A DNA stretch of 13,645 nt from Gammaproteobacteria bacterium. Lineage in GTDB: Bacteria > Pseudomonadota > Gammaproteobacteria > Granulosicoccales > Granulosicoccaceae. Location: positions 1 through 13,645 of the forward strand of contig JAGRHW010000049.1 of assembly GCA_020444765.1 (NCBI GenBank), given 5' to 3'. Positions 1 to 7,374 of this stretch are shown piece after piece. Under the pieces are notes generated by a model. That model ran no database searches. It was not told the origin of the DNA and saw only the letters and a list, made by a program, of their open reading frames with translations. Position 1 is the stretch's first letter, and each line of letters begins with the position of its first letter. The translations under genes and the position numbers were made by a program.

Positions 1-103
1 CGCAGGAGGGAATCCAGCGGCGGACTAACCGGCAGAGACGCTGGATCCCCGACTAAAGCATTCGGGGATGACGTTTCCTCGACCGGGAACATTCGGAGTG
101 ACG
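1..103. repeat. Intergenic palindromic repeat, unit A (cut by window start)
   Basis: First of two related units. It carries GGAATCCAGC near position 10 and the matching GCTGGATCC at 40-48, then ATTCGGGGATGACG ending at 73. A degenerate second copy of the tail, CATTCGGAGTGACG, follows at 90-103. The left end, expected to read CGTCATTCCC as in unit B, lies outside the window. This CGTCATTCC...GGGATGACG type of element is familiar from intergenic regions of many proteobacteria. It encodes nothing recognisable and is probably a non-autonomous palindromic element. Confidence 0.75.
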
Positions 104-130
104 GTTACCCATAAAACAGGCCGATAATCC

Positions 131-244
131 CGTCATTCCCTCGCAGGAGGGAATCCAGCTGCGGACTGTCCGGTAGAGATGCTGGATCCCCGACAAAGGC
201 ACTCGGGAATGACGCTTCATCCGACGGGGACATCGGGGATGGCG
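131..244. repeat. Intergenic palindromic repeat, unit B (complete)
   Basis: A complete copy with nested inverted repeats. The outer arms are CGTCATTCCC (131-140) and GGGAATGACG (205-214); the inner arms are GAATCCAGC (151-159) and GCTGGATCC (181-189). As in unit A, a degenerate extra tail follows (CATCGGGGATGGCG, 231-244). Core and extra tail are therefore duplicated together, separated by about 27 bp. The unit ends about 20 bp beyond the stop codon of the minus-strand hydrolase gene, so its folded RNA could also act as a 3' end structure for that transcript. Confidence 0.8.
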
Positions 245-264
245 CCTCAGGCCATCGCGGCGAT

Positions 265-1020
265 TCAGCCGACGCCGTAAAACGCAAGGGCGTTGTCGCG
301 CAGAACGCGGGCCGCAGCTTCGTCTCCCAGCGCCTCGCTGATCAGCGTGATATCGGCCGCCTGGAAGGCGCGCGGCGCACGGGTCGAGGGCAGGTCCGTG
401 CCAAACATCAGTGCCTCGGGATTGCATTGCCAGAGTTGTTTCAAGGCGGCGGCAACGTCGAAATTCACGCGCCCGAAGCCCGTGGCCTTGACGCGGACGC
501 CATGTTCGGCCAGACGCAATAAGTCCGGCAGCCCTTTTCCCGATAAACCCAGATGATCGATGCTGACCTTGGGCAGACCGGTGAGCAGACCGGTCAGGTC
601 GTCGAGGTTCGCCGCGTCGAGATAGAATTCCGCATGCCAGCCATAGCGCTCATAAACGCGCAAGGCAAAATCCTGCAGATTGCTTAGCGTATCCCGCTTG
701 CCGCGATAAAGATTAAAGCGCACGCCTCGCACACCGGCTCTGTTCAGCCGCGCCAGCGTTTCATCATCGACTTCAAGCGGCACCTGGGCGACCCCGACAA
801 AACCGGCGCCAAGACGTCTCAGGGCTTCGACCAGATACGTCTGGTCAAACCCCTGAAACGAACCGGAAACCACCGCGCCGCCGGTAATGCCCAGCGGTTT
901 TGCCTGCGCCAGATAGTCATCGACGGTAAAAGCGGCCGGCACAAACCCCTGATTCTCGATCAAGGGAAACGCCGGATCGATAATATGCAAATGCGCGTCG
1001 AACAGTGTGTGACCCATCAT
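265..1020 (-). CDS. Amidohydrolase-family (TIM-barrel) metal-dependent hydrolase
   Basis: A protein of about 251 residues resembling the amidohydrolase_2 group, which includes lactone and dicarboxylic-acid hydrolases. Visible landmarks are the N-terminal HxH metal motif in FDAHLHIID (His around residues 10 and 12), a mid-protein SIDHLGLSG histidine, and the C-terminal FGTDLPSTRAP aspartate, which fits the metal-ligating Asp of the barrel. The frame stays open upstream to 1116, but those 32 residues do not look like family sequence, and homologs usually begin just before the HxH strand. I therefore chose the double ATG at 1020/1017, although neither has a convincing Shine-Dalgarno sequence. 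The gene stands alone on this strand, divergent from the arsC cluster. The substrate cannot be read from the sequence. Confidence 0.8.
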   Translation of the reverse strand: MMGHTLFDAHLHIIDPAFPLIENQGFVPAAFTVDDYLAQAKPLGITGGAVVSGSFQGFDQTYLVEALRRLGAGFVGVAQVPLEVDDETLARLNRAGVRGVRFNLYRGKRDTLSNLQDFALRVYERYGWHAEFYLDAANLDDLTGLLTGLPKVSIDHLGLSGKGLPDLLRLAEHGVRVKATGFGRVNFDVAAALKQLWQCNPEALMFGTDLPSTRAPRAFQAADITLISEALGDEAAARVLRDNALAFYGVG

Positions 1021-1142
1021 TCTGAACCCGGTTGAACAATCCCCGCAAAAAAGGCCAGGCCGCTTTTCCAGGACTCGTGGCGATGAAGCCCGGCCATAAA
1101 CGGCCGAATCCGTCATTGCCGCGACGCCGCCCCCTTATCTTG

Positions 1143-1190
1143 CTAAAATGCCGTGCTTCCTTACCCGGCCGCGAACAACGGCCATTTTAG
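1143..1190. promoter_or_regulatory. Imperfect inverted repeat in the arsC leader
   Basis: CTAAAATGCCGT (1143-1154) pairs with ACGGCCATTTTAG (1178-1190), 12 matched pairs with a single extra C in the right arm and a 23-nt GC-rich loop. It lies in the 195-bp divergent gap between the hydrolase and arsC, 10 bp before the arsC ribosome-binding site. No T-run follows on the plus strand, so it is not a standard terminator. It could be an operator dyad or an mRNA leader hairpin. The left arm contains a TAAAAT -10-like hexamer (1144-1149), but no well-spaced -35 box is visible. Confidence 0.4.
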
Positions 1191-1200
1191 ACCCAATTCC

Positions 1201-1207
1201 GGAGAGG
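1201..1207 (+). promoter_or_regulatory. Ribosome-binding site of arsC
   Basis: GGAGAGG lies 8 nt before the ATG at 1216. It fixes that start over the earlier in-frame ATG at 1153, which would add 21 residues without family similarity. Confidence 0.8.
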
Positions 1208-1215
1208 ATCACGCC

Positions 1216-2176
<961 letters not shown>

Positions 2177-2177
<1 letters not shown>

Positions 2178-2554
2178 TGACCCGCTTGCGATTCTGGCGC
2201 TGGGTAACGCTGATCGGTTATTTCAGCTTGCTGTTACTGCTGTTGAACTGGTTTACCTGGTATTCGCCGCCAAAGGCCGCGCCCCGCAGCCTGGTATTAA
2301 TCCTGGTCGTCGTGCCGCTGCTGTTGCCGATGCGCGGTCTGCTGTACGAAAGACGCCGCACCCATCAGTGGGCGAATTTTCTCGCCCTGCCGTATTTTGC
2401 GATGGGTGTCGACTATGCGTTTAACAGCGAGACGGACGGCAGGCAGGGCCTTTTGGTGATCGTTTTCAGTCTGCTATTCTGGACCGGCTGCATCATGTTC
2501 GCCAAATACAGCGGCCCGCCCCGACCGAAAAAAACCCGCAAAGCAACAGAATAA
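2177..2554 (+). CDS. DUF2069 family small membrane protein
   Basis: A 125-residue protein with about four hydrophobic segments: residues 9-28, 38-52, roughly 65-78 and 91-109. A basic, hydrophilic C-terminal tail (PPRPKKTRKATE) is probably cytosolic. The conserved PLLLPMRGLLYERRRTHQWANFLALPYF block matches what I remember of DUF2069 (Pfam PF09842), a proteobacterial inner-membrane family with no assigned function. Its start codon overlaps the wrbA stop, so it is translated with a quinone reductase. Together with the membrane location this makes a role near the quinone pool conceivable, but that is speculation. Confidence 0.85.
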
Positions 2555-2560
2555 AACGTA

Positions 2561-3382
2561 ATGAGTGAACAGCGGCAGAAATCCGACAGAATTTTCGATG
2601 GCTGGGCGGAACGTTTCGATGCACGTATTTATGCCGACAACAACCCCAAAGGGCTGATCCGCGAAGCCGTGCTCAGGCGCGACCTGCGCGAAGCAATCCT
2701 CGACCGCTGCAACCAACCGCTCAATATCATCGATGTCGGCGGCGGGCTCGGCCGCATGGCGATCTGGCTGGCCGGACAAGGCCATCGCGTAACACTCGCC
2801 GAGCCCTCCGCGGACATGCTGAAACAAGCTAAGTCGAACGCTGCCGGGAACGCTTCAAACACTATCGTTTTTCTGCAAAAAACCCTGCAGGATTTACCGG
2901 CAGACCATGCCGGCGAGTTTGACCTGGTGGTCTGTCACGCCGTTCTGGAATGGCTGGCCAGGCCACGGGGGGCAATCGGAGCCCTGGCAAAACTGTTACG
3001 CGATGACGGCATTCTGTCACTGATGTTTTACAACAAGCATTCCGCGATGATGCGCAGTCTGGTCGTCGGCGATTTTAATCGCGTCGAGTCCGATAACTTC
3101 GCGGGTGACGGCAAAAAACGCCTGGCACCGATCTCACCGACCGATCCGGATGAAGTCCGGACCTGGCTGACGGCAAATTCGTTGCTCGTCACGCACTGGT
3201 CGGGTGTACGTACGTTTTACGATTACATGCTGCCGGATGTCCGGCTACGGGCCAACAGCGATGACGTGCTGCGTAATGAACTTCGCCTGTCGACCCGGGA
3301 ACCGTGGCGAGGAATAGCCCGCTATCAACATATGATCTGCCGTTATCAGGCAACAGAAACGCAATCCGGCTTAACCGGATAA
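2561..3382 (+). CDS. cmoM: tRNA 5-carboxymethoxyuridine methyltransferase CmoM (SmtA)
   Basis: A 273-residue class I SAM-dependent methyltransferase. Motif I is DVGGGLGR (residues 58-65) and the acidic ribose-binding end of strand 2 is LAEPSADM. Family-specific blocks resemble E. coli CmoM: HAVLEWLARP, LSLMFYNKHSAMM, VGDFNRV, KKRLAPISPTDPDEV and SGVRTFYDYM. CmoM methyl-esterifies cmo5U at the wobble position 34 of several tRNAs to mcmo5U, widening decoding of family-box codons. The gene starts 6 bp after the DUF2069 stop, so it probably shares that transcript, though its own ribosome-binding site is weak. It is about ten residues longer than the E. coli enzyme, mostly at the N-terminus. Confidence 0.93.
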   Translation: MSEQRQKSDRIFDGWAERFDARIYADNNPKGLIREAVLRRDLREAILDRCNQPLNIIDVGGGLGRMAIWLAGQGHRVTLAEPSADMLKQAKSNAAGNASNTIVFLQKTLQDLPADHAGEFDLVVCHAVLEWLARPRGAIGALAKLLRDDGILSLMFYNKHSAMMRSLVVGDFNRVESDNFAGDGKKRLAPISPTDPDEVRTWLTANSLLVTHWSGVRTFYDYMLPDVRLRANSDDVLRNELRLSTREPWRGIARYQHMICRYQATETQSGLTG

Positions 3383-3420
3383 TCAATTATTACAAGTCTG
3401 CTGACAGACAGGCTTATCCG
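3364..3420 (+). other. Nested hairpin at the 3' end of the arsC-cmoM cluster
   Basis: CGGATAA (3376-3382, including the cmoM stop) pairs with TTATCCG (3414-3420) around an inner GTCTG/CAGAC stem (3396-3400 and 3405-3409) with a CTGA loop. A competing hairpin, ATCCGG/CCGGAT (3364-3369 and 3375-3380), overlaps the stop. No T-tract follows, so this is at best a Rho-assisted end or mRNA-stabilising structure. Confidence 0.35.
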
Positions 3421-3666
3421 CATCGTTCCGACGCACAACACTGTAACAATTATTTAAACAAGTTTTTATAGCCGCTGGCTATACTCTCCACCAAGGTCGA
3501 CAGCAGATAAGCGCGTCAATAGTCTGACTCCTCGCCCGACATCACGAGACAAAGGATGCTGTGTCAAAATCCCTCTTGCTCAATATTACAACTATGGACT
3601 ATTCGGTCGTCATAGCCCGACTGATAATGACCCGCCTCAACCGCGCAACAAACTGACACCGGTTCT
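3383..3666. other. Intergenic region before the acyltransferase
   Basis: 284 bp, AT-rich in its middle (3441-3470). It holds a TATACT -10-like hexamer at 3480-3485 with no good -35 box, and a short dyad ATAGCC/GGCTAT (3468-3473, 3477-3482) overlapping that hexamer. The rest is a possible 31-codon reading frame listed separately. I see no repeats of the type at the left edge and no RNA gene. Confidence 0.5.
3561..3656 (+). CDS. Possible small ORF or leader peptide (31 aa)
   Basis: A GTG-initiated frame of 31 codons that ends 10 bp before the acyltransferase ATG. AAAGGA (3551-3556) lies 4 nt upstream, a better ribosome-binding sequence than anything in front of the acyltransferase itself. The peptide reads SKSLLLNITTMDYSV near its start and is rich in aliphatic residues and arginine. 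I do not recognise it. It could be a leader peptide coupled to the downstream gene, or chance; 31 codons is short enough for chance to remain the default. Confidence 0.2.
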   Translation: MSKSLLLNITTMDYSVVIARLIMTRLNRATN

Positions 3667-4812
3667 ATGCAAAAATTTGATCACATCGATTCATTGAGAG
3701 GTGTCGCGGTTCTGATGGTTGTGCTGGTACACACCGGGCAGACAATCAGCAACCTGGCTCCTGACCTGGAGTTTGCAACACGCTACGGGCAACTGGGTGT
3801 GCAATTGTTTTTTCTGGTATCCGGTTTTACCTTATGCCTGTCAATGGATAGCAGGGCGGAAAAAAAGTTCGCCTCGACAAAATTCTATATCCGTCGATTC
3901 TTCAGAATAGCACCCTTGTATTATGTCGGCATTGCCTGGTATTTTCTGGTGCGACTGACACAGGATTCCATACAGGCCGGCAGTCCCGTTATGCCTGAAC
4001 GTTTCGAGATGAGCAGTGTCCTCGCCAACCTGAGCTTTATCCACGGATTCGTACCCGGCGCAAACAACAGTATCGTGCCCGGTGGCTGGTCAATAGGGAC
4101 GGAAATGGCTTTTTACCTTATTTTCCCTTTGTTGTTTTTAATCATCCGGAAACTGGCGACAAAAGGCTTGCAGCATCTGTTTAACTTTTTCGCTTTGACA
4201 CTGGCTTTCAGCATCCTTGTCCAGGGCCCAGCCACCTTTCTCGAGATGGATGAAGGTCCGAACCGGTTTATGTATTACAACCTGAGCAACCAGATTCCGG
4301 TTTTCATCACAGGTATCATCAGTTTTTTTCTCTTCAAACGCGGCTTTCTCGATCGACTTCCCGTTATTTTTGCGCTGGCCGGGTTCATCGCACTGACGCT
4401 GCTCAATATTTACCTGTGGCGTAAAAACATTCCTTTTTCCCAAACTCTGGTACCGGCTCTCGCTGGATGGTCGTTTGTCTTTTTGTATGTAATCTTCGCC
4501 CGCTTCCGTTCTCTCAATCCGGCGCTATTGCGCCATATCGGTCAGGTGTCCTTTTCAATCTACCTGGTTCATTTCGTTTTCACGCGGATACTCGGATCGG
4601 TTTTCAACAATCTTCAGCAGGTCGGTGTTTCGCCCGAGTTCATCCTTGTCATGCACTTCAGCCTGACCGCCGCGGTCTCCTACGTGATTGCGATCTGGAC
4701 GGAAAAATACATCGAGCGACCGGGCATCGACTATGGGCGTAAGCTCATCAACTGGCTGGACCGCGCCTCCGGCGCCAAACAAACAAGCGCAGTTGCATTT
4801 AAAACGCAGTAA
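3667..4812 (+). CDS. Acyltransferase 3 family membrane protein (OafA-like, no SGNH domain)
   Basis: A 381-residue polytopic protein of the acyltransferase 3 family (PF01757), which moves acetyl or other acyl groups across the inner membrane onto surface polysaccharides, lipids or other acceptors. The N-terminal signature HIDSLRGVAVLMVVLVHTG gives Arg11 and His22, with the same 11-residue spacing as the essential Arg14/His25 reported for OafA. RRFFRIAPLYY (76-86) and WSIGTEMAFYLIFP (141-154) are further family blocks. About ten membrane segments span nearly the whole length, and the C-terminal tail is short, so the SGNH domain fused in OafA is absent. No good ribosome-binding site precedes the ATG. 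Many Phe and Leu codons use AT-rich forms compared with neighbouring genes, which may hint at transfer. The acceptor is unknown. Confidence 0.9.
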   Translation: MQKFDHIDSLRGVAVLMVVLVHTGQTISNLAPDLEFATRYGQLGVQLFFLVSGFTLCLSMDSRAEKKFASTKFYIRRFFRIAPLYYVGIAWYFLVRLTQDSIQAGSPVMPERFEMSSVLANLSFIHGFVPGANNSIVPGGWSIGTEMAFYLIFPLLFLIIRKLATKGLQHLFNFFALTLAFSILVQGPATFLEMDEGPNRFMYYNLSNQIPVFITGIISFFLFKRGFLDRLPVIFALAGFIALTLLNIYLWRKNIPFSQTLVPALAGWSFVFLYVIFARFRSLNPALLRHIGQVSFSIYLVHFVFTRILGSVFNNLQQVGVSPEFILVMHFSLTAAVSYVIAIWTEKYIERPGIDYGRKLINWLDRASGAKQTSAVAFKTQ

Positions 4813-4826
4813 AAAAGCGTCGCAAC
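4792..4826. terminator. Weak nested hairpin between convergent genes
   Basis: Only 15 bp separate the acyltransferase and greB stops. GTTGC (4792-4796) can pair with GCAAC (4822-4826), enclosing ACGC/GCGT (4804-4807, 4817-4820). On the minus strand the inner stem is followed by TTTTAAAT, so it could end the greB transcript weakly. On the plus strand there is no T-run. Confidence 0.25.
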
Positions 4827-4827
4827 C

Positions 4828-5334
4828 CTACTCGCTGACCTGACCGTATTGTATTTCCGTAATGATATAGGTTTTGGTTCCGCCCGGTGTCTGCACGACC
4901 ACTTCATCATCCAGCAAGCGTTTCATCAACGATCGCGCCAGTGGTGAATCGACACTGATAAAATGCGGCGCGCGGTCAAACTCGTCAGGGCCGACGATGC
5001 AGTAAATGCTTTCCTGCCCGCTCTCATCTTCCAGACTTACCGTTGCGCCAAAAAACACCTGATCATTGCGGGCCGGTTTACTGCTGACCACAGTCAGTTT
5101 CGGCAGACGTTTTTGCAGGTAGCGAATACGTCGATCAATTTCGCGCAACTCTTTTTTGCGATAAATATACTCGGCGTTTTCCGAACGATCCCCTTCCGCT
5201 GCCGCCGCTGATAATGCAAGCACAACCTCACGGCGCTTGGACCACAGCGCCTTCTCTTCGGCGCGCAGCAGTTCCATGCCTGCAGTCGTGATATAGGCCG
5301 ATTTAGCGGGAGCTGGTGCTCGATAACGGCTCAT
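4828..5334 (-). CDS. greB: Transcription elongation factor GreB
   Basis: A 168-residue Gre factor. It enters the secondary channel of RNA polymerase and stimulates cleavage of backtracked transcripts. The N-terminal coiled coil covers about residues 15-85. Its tip carries GDRSENAEY, with Asp49 and Glu52 matching the catalytic acidic pair that coordinates Mg2+ in GreB. YIYRKKELREIDRRIRYLQKRL is characteristic of GreB rather than GreA. The C-terminal FKBP-like domain contains VFFGATV, IVGPDEFD and ISVDSPLARSLM. An N-terminal extension of about ten residues (MSRYRAPAPAK) is longer than in E. coli. Its ATG overlaps the yaeQ stop by 4 nt (ATGA), so the two are translationally coupled. Confidence 0.95.
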   Translation of the reverse strand: MSRYRAPAPAKSAYITTAGMELLRAEEKALWSKRREVVLALSAAAAEGDRSENAEYIYRKKELREIDRRIRYLQKRLPKLTVVSSKPARNDQVFFGATVSLEDESGQESIYCIVGPDEFDRAPHFISVDSPLARSLMKRLLDDEVVVQTPGGTKTYIITEIQYGQVSE

Positions 5335-5885
5335 TGGATTTTTTCCGCCTCTTTCCAGGTTTCCAGGGTAATCGTCACATCGGTACTTTCATCGCTCAGT
5401 CGCAGCTCCTGGTCCTGAATAATGGCTTGTAGATTCATGGTTTTTTTGACAAGTCCGGTCAACACAGATTCAGAAATCTCTTCAATCAGAAACACGGAAA
5501 GGTTTTCAAAACGCTGTAATTTACCTGCATTCTGTTGCCACCAGAGACGAGCGCTACGTGAGCGGTAAGCGTAGACACTGACCTTTTTTGCCCGGCCACA
5601 GGCCCTGCGCAATCGTTTTTCATCGGGTTGACCGAGGTCGATCCAATGCTCGATTTCATCCGTAAGATTCTTTTGCCAAAGGTCCGGCTCGTCATCCGTA
5701 CTCACACCTTTACAAAAAGTAAGATTTTCCCGCGCATTAAGGCAAAACACTGCAACTCTCAGCATCATCCGTAAATCGCTTTCGGACGGATGCCGGGCAA
5801 TCGTCAGAACATGCCGCTCATAGTAGTGCCTATCCATGTCCGAAATCAGCAAATCGGCTTTAAAAACAGTCGCTTTTTGTGCCAT
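5331..5885 (-). CDS. yaeQ: YaeQ family protein
   Basis: A 184-residue protein matching the YaeQ family over its whole length. The blocks are ISDMDRHYYERH (14-25), HPSESDLRMMLR (32-43), STDDEPDLWQK (62-72), IEHWIDLGQPDEKRLRRACGRAKKVSVYAY (78-107) and a C-terminal LSDESTDVTITLE. Structures in this family show a variant PD-(D/E)XK nuclease-like fold, and the acidic cluster around 64-90 fits that, but no activity is established to my knowledge. E. coli yaeQ was found as a multicopy suppressor of rfaH defects, and later work argued against a shared pathway with RfaH. Here it is the first gene of a pair with greB. The start has no strong ribosome-binding site. Confidence 0.92.
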   Translation of the reverse strand: MAQKATVFKADLLISDMDRHYYERHVLTIARHPSESDLRMMLRVAVFCLNARENLTFCKGVSTDDEPDLWQKNLTDEIEHWIDLGQPDEKRLRRACGRAKKVSVYAYRSRSARLWWQQNAGKLQRFENLSVFLIEEISESVLTGLVKKTMNLQAIIQDQELRLSDESTDVTITLETWKEAEKIQ

Positions 5886-5908
5886 CCAAATGTCCGAAGC
5901 TTATGCGT

Positions 5909-5943
5909 ATCAGACGAAAGAGTTTATCAGGCGTCTGATTTTT
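5909..5943 (+). terminator. Hairpin plus T5 in the yaeQ/SGNH gap (terminator or operator)
   Basis: ATCAGACG (5909-5916) and CGTCTGAT (5932-5939) form an 8-bp stem with a 15-nt loop, and TTTTT (5939-5943) follows. On the plus strand this is terminator-like, yet no plus-strand gene lies immediately upstream. TATCAG occurs twice as a direct repeat (5908-5913, 5925-5930). The dyad is also centred about 40 bp upstream of the yaeQ ATG, so it may instead be a regulator-binding site for yaeQ-greB. Confidence 0.4.
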
Positions 5944-5948
5944 ATCCA

Positions 5949-5976
5949 TGTCAGGCTGCTCTGACAAAGCGTTTTT
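5949..5976 (+). terminator. Second hairpin followed by T5
   Basis: TGTCAG (5949-5954) and CTGACA (5961-5966) form a 6-bp stem with loop GCTGCT. TTTTT follows at 5972-5976, five bases after the stem, farther than in a classical intrinsic terminator. It directly follows the previous hairpin, so the two could act in tandem against plus-strand read-through. Confidence 0.3.
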
Positions 5977-6033
5977 GAGCCGTATGCCTGAACGCTCCGA
6001 CACGCTCCGCTTGCTTATTTGCAAGCCCGTTCA

Positions 6034-6062
6034 TTGAATTAGCCATGACCTGCAACTAAAAT
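6034..6062 (+). promoter_or_regulatory. Sigma-70-type promoter of the SGNH hydrolase gene
   Basis: TTGAAT (6034-6039) and TAAAAT (6057-6062) are separated by exactly 17 bp and followed by a very AT-rich stretch. The predicted start near 6069 gives a leader of about 73 nt before the GTG at 6142. Confidence 0.55.
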
Positions 6063-6141
6063 AATAAGCTTAAATAATTAATCCAAATGACAGAAAATCG
6101 TTTAAATTTTTGGGTTTTTAGTAATACTGGAGATTTAATCA

Positions 6142-7374
6142 GTGCAAGCCCGGGCAGAGAAAGGAAAAACCAAACAGGATCAAGGAGATCCGGATACCCG
6201 CCGGGGGTCGGACCAGGCTAACATGTCGACCGGCAAATTTATCCTGTTCTCACTGCTTTCTATTATTCTGCCACTTACCGGCCTGGTGCTGCTGTTCGAA
6301 ATAACCCTGCGGTTTTTGCCGGTTCAATCAGCAACCGCGCAAACCGACGTCAGCGACGAGCAGCCGATTGCCCGTTTTCAACCCGACAACGATGTAACGT
6401 TTTCAATAGGTTGGAACTTCAAAAGAGTGGTCAAGCACCAGATCAACAATGACGGTTTTGCCAATCAACAGGATTATTTCACAAATGCCAAGCCAACCGT
6501 GGCGGTGATCGGCGATTCCTACGTAGAAGCCTTTCAGGTCCCCTTTGAAAAATCCTTTCACGGCTTGCTGCAGAAAGAACTGGCCGACAGCTGTAATGTC
6601 TATAGTTTTGGCATTTCCGGCGCGCCGCTCAGTCAATATATCGCCTGGGCGCAGTATGCCCGCCAGCAGTACCAGCCGTCGAGCTATGTATTTAATATCA
6701 TCAGCAATGACTTCGACGAGAGCTTCAAGCCCTATAGCCGTCGCCAGGGATACTGGCTTTATGACCAGGCGCCCGATGGCAAGCTGACCCATGTGCTGGA
6801 GCCGAAATCCGCACCGCCGTTGAAAAAAATAGTACGGCATTCAGCTCTCGCCAGGTATCTGTTTGCAAATGTCCAGATTCTCGACAGGACGCGGGAGTTG
6901 TTCAATGGCCTTAACAAGGAGCAGACGACACCGGTACGCTACGTCAGCAACCGGCGCGCGGATTTCACCCCGGAAGAAATGGCAATTTCAAAACAGATCG
7001 TCGACCAGTTCCTGGACGATGTTCTGAGCGCAACCGGTCTGCCGCCGGAGTCCATTGTTTTCAGCGTGGACGGTATCCGGCAGGCAGTTTACGGTGACAT
7101 CAGCTGGGATGAGGCCATGCAGTCCTATGTCTGGATCATCAAACAGTATTTCATTGCCCGGGCCCAGCAACGTGGTTTTACCACGATCGATATGAACAAG
7201 GCTTTTACCGAAGACTTCCGAAAAAACCACCAGCGGTTTGAATTCCCCTATGACTGGCACTGGAATGAATATGGCCACGCAGTCGTCTTCAGGGAAATCA
7301 GCAAACTCGACTGGTCCCGATGCAGCAAGCCCCATACCCTGACCGCCGTGGATAAATCGGTTCTGCCCGACTAG
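6142..7374 (+). CDS. Membrane-anchored SGNH/GDSL-type hydrolase-like protein
   Basis: A protein of 410 residues from GTG 6142, or 383 from ATG 6223. GGAG (6128-6131) lies 10 nt before the GTG, while the ATG has only AGG, so I prefer the GTG with moderate confidence. The first 27 residues are hydrophilic; one hydrophobic segment (about 32-52) then anchors the protein, with the rest probably periplasmic. SGNH blocks are visible: VIGDSYVEAFQV with the nucleophile Ser126, SFGISG for the oxyanion Gly, ISNDFDES for the Asn, and DWHWNEYGH near residues 371-379 for Asp/His. Such proteins de-acylate or transfer acyl groups on polysaccharides, as in OafA C-terminal domains and AlgX/AlgJ-like proteins. 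The neighbouring acyltransferase (3667-4812) is a plausible partner. Its stop codon overlaps that of the convergent downstream gene by 4 bp. Confidence 0.82.
   Translation: MQARAEKGKTKQDQGDPDTRRGSDQANMSTGKFILFSLLSIILPLTGLVLLFEITLRFLPVQSATAQTDVSDEQPIARFQPDNDVTFSIGWNFKRVVKHQINNDGFANQQDYFTNAKPTVAVIGDSYVEAFQVPFEKSFHGLLQKELADSCNVYSFGISGAPLSQYIAWAQYARQQYQPSSYVFNIISNDFDESFKPYSRRQGYWLYDQAPDGKLTHVLEPKSAPPLKKIVRHSALARYLFANVQILDRTRELFNGLNKEQTTPVRYVSNRRADFTPEEMAISKQIVDQFLDDVLSATGLPPESIVFSVDGIRQAVYGDISWDEAMQSYVWIIKQYFIARAQQRGFTTIDMNKAFTEDFRKNHQRFEFPYDWHWNEYGHAVVFREISKLDWSRCSKPHTLTAVDKSVLPD

Noticed and set aside
1..244. CRISPR-like array at the left edge
   Set aside because: Only two units, internally palindromic with a duplicated tail, no constant short repeat with uniform spacers and no cas genes. 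It fits an intergenic palindromic element.
1021..1116. N-terminal extension of the amidohydrolase to ATG 1116
   Set aside because: The 32 extra residues are not hydrophobic enough for a signal peptide and do not look like family sequence; homologs start near the HxH strand.
5886..6141. tRNA or other structured RNA gene in the yaeQ-SGNH gap
   Set aside because: The short hairpins, including GCTTGC/GCAAGC at 6009-6026, do not form a cloverleaf and match no RNA family I recognise.
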